Origin: Nissolia schottii
Taxonomy: Eukaryota; Streptophyta; Magnoliopsida; Fabales; Fabaceae
Reading direction: 5' to 3'
Length of the DNA: 64,000 bases
Assembly (NCBI GenBank): GCA_003254905.1
Contig: QANU01029220.1
Span: 907,749-971,748, forward strand
Shown here: positions 12,101-22,000 of the stretch, in pieces
Position numbering within the stretch: position 1 is the stretch's first letter
Layout of the letters: the number at the start of each line of letters is the position of its first letter
The notes under the pieces: generated by a model
Database searches by the model: none
What the model was told of the DNA's origin: nothing
What the model saw: the letters and a program-made list of their open reading frames with translations, nothing else
Program-made: the position numbers and the translations under genes

Positions 12101-13484
12101 CATTGAAAGGTATAAAGCTCGGCTGGTAGCAAAGGGTTATACCCAAACCCATGGGATTGACTATTTGGAAACCTTTAGTCCAGTTGCAAAGATGACCACA
12201 GTAAGGCTGTTATTGGCCTTGGCAGCAATCAAGGGCTGGCATTTGCAACAATTGGATGTTAACAATGCATTCCTCCATGGTGATTTGCATGAGGAGGTCT
12301 ACATGAGATTGCCTCAAGGATTCCAAAGCCCCAAGCCTAATCAGGTCTGCTTATTGAAGAAATCTCTCTATGGTTTGAAACAGGCTAGTCGGCAGTGGTT
12401 CTCCAAGCTCTCTAGTGCCCTCACCACACTTGGCTTTACCAAGTCAGCTTATGACCATTCCCTGTTCCTTCAAACTACATCCTGTTCCTTCACAGCTTTG
12501 TTAGTTTATGTGGATGACATCATTTTAGCTGGGGACAGCTTGCCTGTGATTCAATCCATCAAAGCCTTTCTGGATGATAAGTTTCGGATTAAGGACCTAG
12601 GCAATCTCAAGTTCTTCCTTGGCCTTGAGGTTGCCCGTTCCACACAAGGAATCTCGGTTTCCCAAAGGAAATATGCCTTGGAAATATTGTCTGATGCGGG
12701 GATGCTTGGTTGTAAGCCTCTCAGCACTCCCATGAATGCACCTCACCGCCTATCCAAGGATCAAGGTGAACCATTGGCAGATCCTGCTGAGTATAGGAGA
12801 TTGGTTGGACGCCTAATTTACCTGACTACAACTAGACCTGACCTATCTTTCTCAGTAAATCATCTGGCTCAGTTCATGTCTAATCCCACCAGTGTTCACC
12901 ATTCCGCAGCTACCAGATTGTTGCGCTTCCTCAAGTCCAGTCCAGGAATGGGCCTGTTCTTCTCCAGCACCTCTGAGCTGCAACTGAAAGCTTTCTGTGA
13001 TGCAGATTGGGCTGGTTGCCCCGACACCCGCCGCTCCACCACAGGGTTCTGTGTTTTTCTTGGTGACTCCTTGGTTAGTTGGAAATCCAAGAAACAGTCC
13101 ATTGTGTCCCGTTCCTCCTGTGAAGCGGAATATCGGGCCCTTGCTGCGGTATCCTGTGAAATGCAGTGGATCTCTTTTCTGTTGACAGATTTTGGCATCA
13201 CCCCTACCCAATCTGCAGCTGTTTTCTGCGACAATAGAGCAGCTATGCAGATAGCTCACAACCCCGCTTTCCATGAGCGCACCAAGCATATAGAGCTTGA
13301 TTGCCATTTAGTTCGGGAAAAGGTGCAAAGTGGCCTCCTCCGGTTACTGCCTATCTCCTCAAAGATGCAAGTAGCTGATCTTATGACAAAACCTTCACCC
13401 CCTGCCACTTTTCACAGTTTGTTTTCCAAACTTGGCATGCTTGATGTATTCACCTCATCCCACGCCACGTTTGAGGGGGGGTAA
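9168..13484 (+). CDS. Copia gag-pol polyprotein (Gag, PR, IN, RT, RNase H)
   Basis: This is one open frame of 1438 residues with no break. Gag comes first, with a CCHC zinc knuckle (C280, C283, H288, C293). The aspartic protease motif is LDSGAS (D375). The GAG-pre-integrase motif LWHYRLGH is near 508. The integrase core has D570 (HVDIWGP), D633 (SDNGPEF) and E666 (ATVERKH), a spacing of 32 between the last two rather than 35. Reverse transcriptase has KARLVAKGYTQ and YVDDIILAG (D1116, D1117). RNase H has CDADWAG (D1278, D1280) and SRSSCEAEYRAL. I chose the ATG at 9168 because it starts a typical Gag and lies after the LTR. The same frame is open back to an ATG at 8892 inside the LTR, probably at or upstream of the transcript start. 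The stop codon TAA is the first three bases of the 3' LTR. All catalytic residues seem intact, so it could be active. Confidence 0.95.
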   Translation: MADDASTTSQVPQPDSISDPASPYYLHPNENPSLVLVSSLLTGANYHSWSRAMRMALMSKNKVKFIDGSISVPTPGSALHAQWERCNHMVLSWLVRSVDLPIAQSILWLDKASDVWTELKERFSQGDLLRIADIQEEISALRQGDSNVTKFFTDLKLLWDELDVFRPLPICKCSVQCSCGAFVELKERLNADRAIKFLKGLNEPFNPVRSQLFLMETLPPLNRIFALVLQHERQLTYEALDSKFSVNYAAQKNDMSKTDSSTARRPHPDAGKGKPGGKKCSFCGYKGHTVDECHKKHGYPPGYRSKKANANAAVAEDSYSDPSSAAPFNFTADQYHSLLALIQRPGPSSTQAQVNMTQGSPSDFNLNTGTPWLLDSGASHHICCSLLYFQSYQEISPPIAITLPNGQVLHSKFAGTVPLSSSYCLSHVLYLPDFSFNLIAITKLCTDLACKLTIFSDHCLIQDSHSSRQIGIARAKAGLYVLQSPLPCMLPRQTFATVNNVAENKFDLWHYRLGHIGSDKMNLLHDAYHFVPHCKSLKPCDICHFSKQKAIPFSASNSVACDNFDLLHVDIWGPVSTASVQGHRYFLTIVDDHSRHTWLHLLKTKAEASHALRAFVIQVHTQFGKSVKKIRSDNGPEFSLREFYASRGILHQLSCVETPQQNATVERKHQHLLNITRALLFQANLPASFWSFAAAHACFLINRIPTKGAANNCPFYLLHNKLPDFSFLKVFGCLAYANSLHRNRSKLHSRARKSVFLGYKTGTKGFLLYDLHSREVYVSRNVHFYEHFFPYHGITSPALPSQEFVLPAASNSPWWDTDQPHTAPVSDLTDHTPTLDSTAHSSPGPTDSPEHQAPVRHSTRARHAPSYLTDYHCNLLASSAENFIPASQTFSTTHPLHSVISYANLSTDHRSYALAISTMTEPTRYSEAVKHQCWKDAMDTEIAALEQNSTWQLVDLPDGKTPIGCKWVYKIKLKADGSIERYKARLVAKGYTQTHGIDYLETFSPVAKMTTVRLLLALAAIKGWHLQQLDVNNAFLHGDLHEEVYMRLPQGFQSPKPNQVCLLKKSLYGLKQASRQWFSKLSSALTTLGFTKSAYDHSLFLQTTSCSFTALLVYVDDIILAGDSLPVIQSIKAFLDDKFRIKDLGNLKFFLGLEVARSTQGISVSQRKYALEILSDAGMLGCKPLSTPMNAPHRLSKDQGEPLADPAEYRRLVGRLIYLTTTRPDLSFSVNHLAQFMSNPTSVHHSAATRLLRFLKSSPGMGLFFSSTSELQLKAFCDADWAGCPDTRRSTTGFCVFLGDSLVSWKSKKQSIVSRSSCEAEYRALAAVSCEMQWISFLLTDFGITPTQSAAVFCDNRAAMQIAHNPAFHERTKHIELDCHLVREKVQSGLLRLLPISSKMQVADLMTKPSPPATFHSLFSKLGMLDVFTSSHATFEGG
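13473..13481 (+). promoter_or_regulatory. Polypurine tract
   Basis: GAGGGGGGG directly precedes the 3' LTR and is the expected plus-strand primer site. It is also coding, giving the last Glu-Gly-Gly of the polyprotein. Confidence 0.88.
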
Positions 13485-13676
13485 TAGGGAGAAGCCCTTT
13501 TAACTTAACTTTGTTAAAAGTTAGTTATGGCTGTTATTGTTAGTTATTGCTGTTATTGTTAGTTATTGACACTAGCTTGCTATGCAAGCAACACAGCTTG
13601 TATTTTGTGTATATAAATAGAGCTCTTGCTCTCTAATGAAATCAAGTAATTCATTTTCCCCATCAAGTTTCTATTA
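13482..13676 (+). repeat. 3' LTR of the copia element
   Basis: It is 195 bp and I find no difference from the 5' LTR by eye. Its first three bases (TAA) end the polyprotein. The duplicated target GTCAT follows at 13677-13681. Confidence 0.95.
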
Positions 13677-14254
13677 GTCATCGTCAATATCATCATGGCG
13701 GCACTCACGTGAAAAATTGGTGGAGGGGTTAAGAGCAGAGGCCGGTGCAACGATGGTGGGTCAGTGGCGAGATCTCGGGTTTGGAGGTGGAGGCGTCGCT
13801 GCAGCGAGGGTCGGTGGAGGTGGGAGAGAAGAAAAGTGGGAGAATAGTCAGGGACAAAATGATAATTTTACTATCTTTTTACAATAAAATATTACCTAGA
13901 TCATTTTAGTCCATAACTTGACTCGGTCCAGGTAAGAATGCTCCAATCAGTGAATAACAAAACGTTCTTTTTCAAACTGGACTAACAAAAACATAAGATC
14001 AATGCAAGATTGAATTGATAAAGAGTTTTAAATTATATGATATATGATATGAATATGTTTTGAAAAATAAAGATAAAAGGACTAAAAAAAAAAAAAGTTA
14101 GATGATTATTTTGAAAGAAAGGTCGTTTAAAAAAAGTTTGCTTCGTTTAATAGATAACGAAAATTACGTTAGGATTCGATAAATCAATCTACTAATTTAT
14201 ATAAATGATATTTATTATTATTATTTTTTTTATTTTATTCTCAAGATCTCCCAA

Positions 14255-15075
14255 TTTAGTTTTTTTTTTTGCTTTTTAAATTCAGGTAATTTTATCCTTG
14301 TTAAAAAATTTCAACCAATTTAGTCTTTATCATTTTTTAAATTGATCAATTTTATCATTCTTAAATTATTTCAGCCATTTTAGTCCTAATTATTTTCCAA
14401 CTCAAACAATTTTATCTCTCTTGAATTCTTTTGGGTAATCTAGTTCTTGTTATTTTTTAAATCGGTCAATTAAGTCCTCGTTATTTTTTAAGTTAGTTAT
14501 TTTCACCTCATTTAATTTTTTGACTAATTTAGTCTTTACAATTACAAAAATTAGACAAGTTAATTTTTTCATCTATTTCTTAAACTGAAATAATTGACTT
14601 AGAGCATAACAAAGACTGTGTTTGATACCAGAGCTATGACAAGGGGCAGAGACATGAGAACAAAAAATTTCTATATTCTTTGTACCTTGCTGAAGTTGAG
14701 ACAGAGGGGACAGAAAATCTTTTCATTGGAGACACAAAATTGAGGTTTGGAAGTACAATTTCTTTTTTGGTTTGTGTCATTGTATCTCTATCTCCTGTAC
14801 CAAATGTAACTAAAGGGACATGACACATTAAGGATCAACATCATCTCTTCCATAAACATCATTTTACCCAACTAATAATATATTCCCTTCCAGCAAAATG
14901 GCATCACAAAACATGTGTATATGATGAAAAACATACCCCAATATGTAAATATGTTTGCAAAAAAATAAAAATGAGGTGTTTAACTATTTAAATGATAAGG
15001 TAAATAAATTTTTACTAAAATTAATTGATTTTAAAAACAACCGATATTAAAGTGAGCAAAAAGAATATAAGAGAT
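14255..15075. mobile_element. Old fold-back repeat, copy 1 (with nested MITE)
   Basis: The left part consists of degenerate ~40-base units of the form TTTAGTC..TTATTTTTTAAAT.GATCAATTTTATC. After a nested MITE, the right part (from about 14815) continues in step with the element at 43150-43750, sharing ACATGACA..TTAAGG..CAACAT, ATGTGT..., TTTGCAAAA.ATAAAAAT and TTTTTA.TAAAATT.ATGG/TATTT. No coding capacity is visible. It lies just upstream of the TruA-type gene and may overlap its promoter. Confidence 0.55.
14617..14808. mobile_element. Small MITE (TGTGTTTGATACC family), copy A
   Basis: The element is about 192 bp. It starts TGTGTTTGATACCAGAG and ends CTCCTGTACCAAATG, an imperfect inverted pair. 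It resembles 57960-58155 along its length (shared GTTTGATA..AGAG, AATTT.TATATT.TTTGTA, TACCAAAT). Comparison with the empty equivalent in the 43-kb repeat shows it was inserted into copy 1, with similar AAAGAC / AAAGGGAC strings on either side as a possible target duplication. Confidence 0.55.
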
Positions 15076-15277
15076 AAAATTATTTGTGTTAAAAAACCCA
15101 TGCCTTAAAGATATTCACGATAATAATTCAGAAAAGTGCATAGCAGCAGCCACGCCTTAAACCCTTGTCCAATCCAACGTTCATCGTCTCGAAGCTACAC
15201 AGTGACTGAATCATACGTTTCCATTTCCAATTCCCTTTCATTTGCTTTTGGAGCTGAAAAGAGCGCTTGTAGTTTCA

Positions 15278-17977
15278 ATGACCCAGAATCCGAAGCATAC
15301 ACTGGAATTCGAAGAATCTACTGGTAGGCCTTCAAAGATATCAAAACCCGATAATCTCAGCGACGAAGAAGAAGAAGAAGAAGAAGAGCAACAACCAAAG
15401 GCGGTGATGAGCCAGAGAAACCCTAGGATTCAACGCTATCTGGTTGCAATTGAGTACATCGGCACTCGATTCTCTGGCTCGCAGAAGCAACTCTCTTCTT
15501 GCCGCACCGTCGTCGGTGTTCTTGAGGTACTCTCTCTCACTGATTTTATCGACTGCTTTTCGCCGAGTTCAATTCATGCTATTAAAATTGAAACCTCACA
15601 CTAACAGTAAGATCATTTTGTGACGTAGGAGGCATTTTGTAAATTCATTGGTCAACCGGTTTCTGTGTCTTGTTCTAGTCGAACTGTGAGTAGAATCACT
15701 ACTATCATTTTCACTGTTTCTTCAACTTTTATTCAAATCATATGAATAATTACTGTATTATAGCTACAAATGGTTGAGTGCAGGACGCTGGAGTCCATGC
15801 CTTGTCAAATGTGTGTCATGTTGATATCGAACGCATCAGCAAGAGGAAGCCTGGTGAAGTGGTGTGTTATGCAATCTTCCCCTAAAACTGAAAAACTCGA
15901 CCTCTTGTTGAATTTGTAGAAGAGAAATGTTACTTGTATTCGTATAATGTGAGACACCATGCTGAACTCATCTATTATCTGCCATTAGATGAGATTTCAA
16001 TGGAGTATGTCTCATCGAATGGTAGATAATAAGTGAGTTGGTATGAGTTCAAATAACACAACTCTTCACTTAAGGGAATTCATGTCTTCGCTATTAGTTT
16101 CATACTAACTTCCGTCTTGTACTTGTGACAATACAGTTACCGCCTCACGAGCCTGCTGTGGTTAGAAGGGCTGTCAACCATTTCTTACAGGTACCTTCTT
16201 CTCTCATCTACTCAATTCTATGTTGTTTGAATATGATGTTGCTGCTTCGATTTTGTGTGTACCAAAGTTTATTACCAATACTCATTGTGTTTGAAATAAA
16301 AAGTTGGAGTTTTGTGAAAAGTGAAAACATTAACTGTTTATGAAGTTTCATTTACTGGCTGATGTCACTTGAGTATCTTGTTTCTGCTTCAAAGCTCCTG
16401 ACATTTCTGTCAAATTGATTTGCTTTAGAAACATGACAGCGACTTAATGGTTACTGATGTCCGATGTGTTCCGCCTGATTTTCATGCCAGATATAAAGCA
16501 CAAGAGCGCACGTGAGTAGTCAAGAATCTATGTTTCTAATAACTTTAAATTATACATGCATTGATTATTGATTGTTACAAATGTGCTTCTTACATTGTAT
16601 CTTGAGTAACGACTGTTATTCTTAGCTACAAAGATCTACAAAGTTGTACCTGGTATTGTATCTAATAGTTACAATTAAGAATAGCCTGTATCTAATAGTT
16701 ACAATTAAGAATAGCACGGTATGGTTGATATCTTACATTTTCTAAAGCTGAATACTTTTCATGCATTGCCCTATAATTTTGTTTATCATGATTTGTAGTA
16801 ATTGATAGTCATTGGGAACTTCCATCAGATACTTTTATCGCTTGCTGTCTGGGCCAGAGCCTTTGTCATCCTTTGAGAAAGATCGAGCATGGCATGTGCC
16901 AGAGGAGCTTAATCTTTCAGCAATTCGAGTTAGTTAACAGTTCCCTGCTTCCTTATATTTGCTAGATTATGCTCTCTGAACTCCCAAAAAGAGAAAGAAT
17001 CTATTAATGATATGTGTGCAGGAAGCATGCAAGATTCTTGTTGGACACCATGATTTTAGTTCCTTCAGGGCTGCCGGTTGTCAGGTTGCTTCTTTTTCTC
17101 CAATGTTGTAAACAATAATAATTTTGAATTTTGAATTTTGAATTTGAAGTATCAGTAATTTACTTTTACCAAAAATGGAATGTTGTTGGCAATGTGACCC
17201 TCTTCTCTTTTTCTCATTGAGGGATGATGGGCCTCATTTATATATTTGCCCTTTTTACAGGCAAAATCACCAATTAGAACTTTAGATGAACTCAATGTAT
17301 GTGAGGTAATTCCAAGTCCACATTTTCCATCTGTGATGGATAGAGAACAACAGAATAAAGTCAGCGATGCTCTTCATGGCTGCCACAGCAACTCTGAAAC
17401 TGAGATTCCCCCTAGCTCTAGTGCAAGCACGGCTAAAGTAACAACATTAGGTGAAGATGTAGGATTTGGCAAAAGGAGGAGGCATCGCTGCTTGGTGGTA
17501 ACAGCACGTGCACGTGCTTTTCTTTACCATCAGGTTGGGTATCGTCCTTTTTTAACCCAGGCTTATAAGTTCCATGTTCTGCATTTTGAGTCTTCCTGCA
17601 TGCTGAGTCTGGAAAAATAGAAGACAAAGAAAGGAAAAACCAAAGAAGTTTTCAAAAGCGGTCATAGATTAATTTTTCTTCATGTTTGCTCAATCTGATT
17701 TGGTCGTAATCCAGACGAATTCGTTTCAGGTTAGACTTCTTGTTGGTGTCCTCAAAGCTGTTGGCACCGGAAACTTAACAATTCCAGATGGTATTCATAC
17801 TGCTCATTTCTCTTCATGTGTGTTTTGATAAAACACTTTTTAATGAACTGATTTGATTACATGATGGCTGTTTCAGTTGAAAGGATTTTGAATGCGAAAA
17901 CCATTACAGCCGCCAGTCCAATGGCCCCGGCATGTGGTCTCTACCTGGGTGAGGTAAAATATGATCTGCCTAGTTAA
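15278..17977 (+). CDS. tRNA pseudouridine synthase, TruA/PUS1 type
   Basis: The gene has ten exons: 15278-15526, 15629-15685, 15784-15861, 16137-16190, 16429-16511, 16829-16928, 17022-17084, 17261-17533, 17730-17790 and 17877-17977. All borders are GT..AG and phases close, giving 372 residues. The family isomerises uridine to pseudouridine in tRNA, classically around the anticodon stem-loop. The catalytic motif RTDAGVHA spans the exon 2/3 border, and the nucleophile is D103. A second hallmark, HDFSSFRAAGCQ, is in exon 7 (about 214-228), and the C-terminal FLYHQVRLLVGVL is split between exons 8 and 9. The N terminus has an acidic SDEEEEEEEE run before the domain starts at RYLVAIEYIGTRFSG. Exon 8 carries a polar, Ser-rich insert of about 60 residues. 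The ATG at 15278 is the first in frame. Target tRNA position and compartment are unknown. Confidence 0.94.
16657..16715 (+). repeat. 30-bp direct duplication in TruA intron 5
   Basis: TGTATCTAATAGTTACAATT followed by AAGAATAGC occurs twice back to back (16657-16685 and 16687-16715). It is intronic and has no obvious effect. Confidence 0.85.
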
Positions 17978-19057
17978 TTGACGTCATTGGTCTCTCTTAA
18001 GGACGCCATGGACTCGAGTAAAGCTTGACATAGATGTCTAACCAATTTTTGTCCCTGTTTAGATGGGCCATTTAGGGCACTTCATTTGAAGTGCACATAA
18101 CAATGGATTAATTTTGACCCTTGTATACAACTTGTACCTCTAATTTTCATTTTACAGTACTCCAACCATTTCTATCCGTCAGATATCTTTTATTTTTTAT
18201 TCAAAACACTGTAGAAATTAGCTCTCCCGACAGAAGGAAAAGGTAACACGGACGTGTTATCTATTTGTACTTCATCTTCGCCTTCTTCAAATGAGCCTTT
18301 TAAATTAATAGTAACCCCCCAAATATAGGCCGTCACAAGTTAGTCCATCAATTTTATTTTATGATCGGACTAGTTAGTTCAGCATAAATAAAAACTTTAT
18401 TGACCACTTACAAATGAAAAAAATCAGACAAATACATCTTAAGGTGTCTATTACCTTAATGTCACATATTTTTAAGAAATTAATTTGTTTGAAAGTCATT
18501 GTGAGAGGTCGATTTATTTAAAAATCAAATTGTGAGAAATTTATTTGTTCAATTTTTTTCATTTATGAAGAGACAATGAGTTTTTTTATTTGTGAACTTG
18601 TCCGTTTGTGATTTATTCTTAAATTTAAAAAAGTATTTGTTTTTTTAGCAAGTGGCCTTTCATTTTACTTCATCTAAGACAGCGAGTGGCGCTATATTTT
18701 ACTTTTATAAAACGGGGATATGCACAAATTAAACACGTAATTATTTAACAACAAAAATAATCAGTACAAAACAAATTGCAAGTCTGTTCTATCAAAACTT
18801 TATTGGTTTAAAAAAAATTAAACCAAGAACAATGAAAATGGACTTCGGCTTTTGTTACAGTAGAGTCATAATGCCCAGTCTAGTACTAAATGGATCTCAA
18901 AAGTAAAACGAAAACGAAGAGAAAAATAGAATTGAAGGCAAAGCTACAAAATCTCTTTTTGCTCTGAATAAGTTTTGCCTAGCAATGAAGGCAGATCAAC
19001 TTAAATACTAATTTGAGATTGCTAGATATGAAGTAGTGAACCGATTAAAATGAGAAC
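17978..19057. other. Spacer between convergent genes
   Basis: The TruA-type gene (+) and the bromodomain gene (-) converge here, so the stretch holds both 3' untranslated regions. I see no reading frame with a recognisable signature. The middle part (18300-18800) is AT-rich with degenerate repeat-like text (TTAGTTCAGC, TTTGTGA). Confidence 0.6.
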
Positions 19058-22000
19058 CTACTCCATGAAAGTCCGAATTGCCGCTTGAATTGAACTAGTA
19101 CGACTAGTATTCCGATGCTGTATCAGTGAATGTGGTCCACTCCATATAGAGTGACTATTCTTGGGGAAGAGAGTTCCACATAAACTTGCAAGCTTGGGGT
19201 TTTCAATATACAAGCTCTCAAGCAGCTGAGCTTTCTGATGTTTATCTTGTGAATCCTACAAATAGAATAAACTATTAAGTCAGTCTTGCAATTACAACTA
19301 TAACATATATGCAAACAATAGTAACATTAACACTTAAACAGCATTCTAGATATGCAAATACTGTTATTTCCTATATGAAATATTGCTTGAAATACCTTGT
19401 GCTTCTGATGCTGGACTGCAGCGGCTTGTCCTTCTTGCGGTGTCGAAGTAATATAATCATCATGAAGATTGGTTGCATCTCCAGCATTAGATTTCTCAAC
19501 AAAAAATCCTCCATGCTGCGACTGCTTTAAAGCTTCATCCATCTGATTCTTCTGGTTTTCCATTTCAATATTTCCCTCTTCCTCTTCGTCTTCCTCCTCC
19601 TCGCCTTCCTCCTGGTCATGGTCATCGTCATTTTCATCATCATTGTCACCATCAATGTCCTCATGCTTTCCCTCTGAAGGGCTGCGCTGCTTCTCACCAA
19701 CATCCATTTTCACTACCTCTCCTTTGTCCTCCTCAGCATCTCCATCGGTGCCTAGCGAGTCATCCATATTTGATGATGAATCCTCACCACCAGGGCTTTC
19801 CACGAGCATTGGTTCCTTAAAACAAAATTTTCAGAATTGAAGTTATTTGTCCACTTGGATTACATGCTAGTTAATTCATGGATTTCATGGCAAAAAGCAA
19901 AAGCAGATACTAGGATTTCTTTACTGCATGAGCTGCAATCCTCATTTAATATCTGGATCAGATGTTCACAAATGTAATGGGAATCAAAAGTGGAGAATAT
20001 CATCGTTATGCATGCCACTTAACAAAAAATTCGTATGTGATAATTAGCATACTGAATAGCACCAAGGTAGACACATAATAAAGCCATTCCAGTAATATTT
20101 TCTTTCCGTTTATAGAATTTAGTATATAATAATATATGCAAGCTATGAAATGGAACAAGGAAACTTCAGTTACAAATTTGACCTTAGTGAGACATGTTAT
20201 AGACCCTAAACCACAAATTTTCCAGCCGTTAAAAGAATAAAATGCAGGCAGTAAACGGGTACCATACCTCTTGCTTAAACTCTTTAGCAGGCTGATCACC
20301 ACCGGATCCAAAATTGCCTTTAGCAATTCTAGCATTCTCCTCCCGTTCCCTCCTACGGCGCTTTAGCACACAAATAGCACATAAACAATCGTGTTTATGG
20401 TGTCTTCTGCAAATTAAGTAAAGCTTGAGCAAGCAAAATTATATTGAAAGGATATAAAGAAAAAATATGAACTAAAGAGAAGCCAACCTCTGTTAGAAAC
20501 TCATCATGTAAGACATTATATGTATTTTAGAATCACTAAGTTTACACATAAACTTAATGATATATACATTTTATAGAAGTTACACTGAAGGAAATGCAAT
20601 TTCCTAAAGTAACCAAAGCTTCTCTATCCTAAGATTCACAAGTCACTGTTAAGAAAAATACACTCTCAGGTGTATATCAAAGATATGGAGACTAGTATGC
20701 TAGTACATTCTATTTGTAAACTTATATTGTCGACTTAATCATACTACACACAAACACATGATCAACAATAGATTTCATTCAGTCTAGGAATAGGAGATAT
20801 CAACTCAATCATTTCCATTAGAAGAGCAATTACCAAATAAGAAATTCTAACATCAAATTGAGGAATACACACCCATGGCCCTTTTTCTTCTTCTGCTTCA
20901 AATGACCACTCTTCCCTACTTTTCCATCACCAGACAGTGCAGTGTCCTCTGCCATAGTTCTCTCTGCACCTGATCCTTCGAAAGAATATGCACACATTGC
21001 AATCAGATGACCGTGGTATAATATCTTCAATGACATAAAAATCATCAGCTTTCAGAAGATTATACGACACAAACAATTATCCTTCATCTCCTCCAAAGGG
21101 TACAAAATACACACATGAAATAAGAGCTAGTTATTTCTTTTCCACTTAAACTTTCATTAGATAAGTAATTTTCTTCTTATTTACTTGTGTAGGGTTCTGA
21201 AAATCAATCTCAGAAAAAACCACGTTGCTTAATTAAATTTCTCAATTTTCAAAATTAAGATATATCATTTGTTGCCCTGCTATCCCCTCTCCACCACGTC
21301 CCAAGAAAAACAAAAGTAAAAGAAGTTCACAGAAAAAATTAGCAGAGGAACTATACAGGAACTAAGCTTGTTCAAGCACCTTCAAGCAAAACACTCCTCC
21401 AACAGTTATTTTATCGCAATAATATTAAAAAGGAAATGAAAGACACATTTCCAGACATATTCCATGCCAACGTATCCTGAGAAATAGCATATCCAAGAAT
21501 GACTCACTCACTAAATGCTCTATATCTATCATTTTCACAAGGAAAAAAAGGGATAAGTATAAGGAAGTCTCACCCTTAGTTGCTTTTGGTTGTTCACAGT
21601 ATAACCCAGCTGCAGCCCAGTACTTCATAAAGTTCTTCTTTACTCGCCTCATAAGATCCAAGATATAGTCACCCTTATTGTTATACTTATAGCAGTTGTC
21701 CCAAATGTATTGAACATCCTTATAGACATCCTCCGAATTCACGTACTTCTCATTCTTTTCAAGATTGCTGCATATAGTTCCAAAATCCATTGGTGTGTCT
21801 ATGATATCAAAATAGTCCTGGTTCCATAAAGCATTATGAAATTAGACACATGTAAGGAAAGAAGAAACTACTATTTTTTTCTTTTGGTTCAAGGTTTACA
21901 ATAAATCACATTAGTCTCCTTGGCTGAACAAATATCATAGATTTTTGTAGAATACCTCTATGCCTGTGTGACCAAGACCACCACCAAGAAAGAGAAAGAC

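Larger units (their letters stand above)
8738..13676 (+). mobile_element. Intact Ty1/copia LTR retrotransposon
   Basis: This is a complete element of 4939 bp. It has a 195-bp 5' LTR (8738-8932), a primer-binding site directly after it, one uninterrupted gag-pol frame, a purine-rich tract, and a 195-bp 3' LTR (13482-13676). The 5-bp target duplication GTCAT is present at 8733-8737 and 13677-13681. The two LTRs look identical base for base, so insertion was very recent. LTR ends are TAATAG...CTATTA rather than the usual TG...CA. Integrase before reverse transcriptase assigns it to Ty1/copia. I do not name the lineage. Confidence 0.96.
7580..13962. mobile_element. Possible old DNA transposon carrying the copia insertion
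   Basis: An identical 12-base string, TGAATAACAAAA, occurs at 7580-7591 and 13951-13962. The DNA just inside shows weak inverted similarity: GACCAAAATGGTC near 7612 against the reverse complement of GATCATTTTAGTCC near 13895. Further in, C-rich (7745-7860) and G-rich (13690-13840) patches also look like inverted counterparts. Together this suggests a Mutator-like element of about 1.4 kb with a 9-12 bp target duplication, later split by the retrotransposon. The inverted repeats are diverged, so this is tentative. No transposase is present. Nothing else is recognised in 7592-8737. Confidence 0.35.

Noticed and set aside
12852..13307. Antisense frames of 112-151 codons opposite the copia RNase H region
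   Set aside because: They overlap a well-supported pol frame and contain no known domain.
19643..19840. Ser/Pro-rich frame on the plus strand opposite the bromodomain gene
   Set aside because: It is the antisense of the acidic exon 6 (Asp/Glu codons read backwards give Ser/Ile/Phe-rich text).
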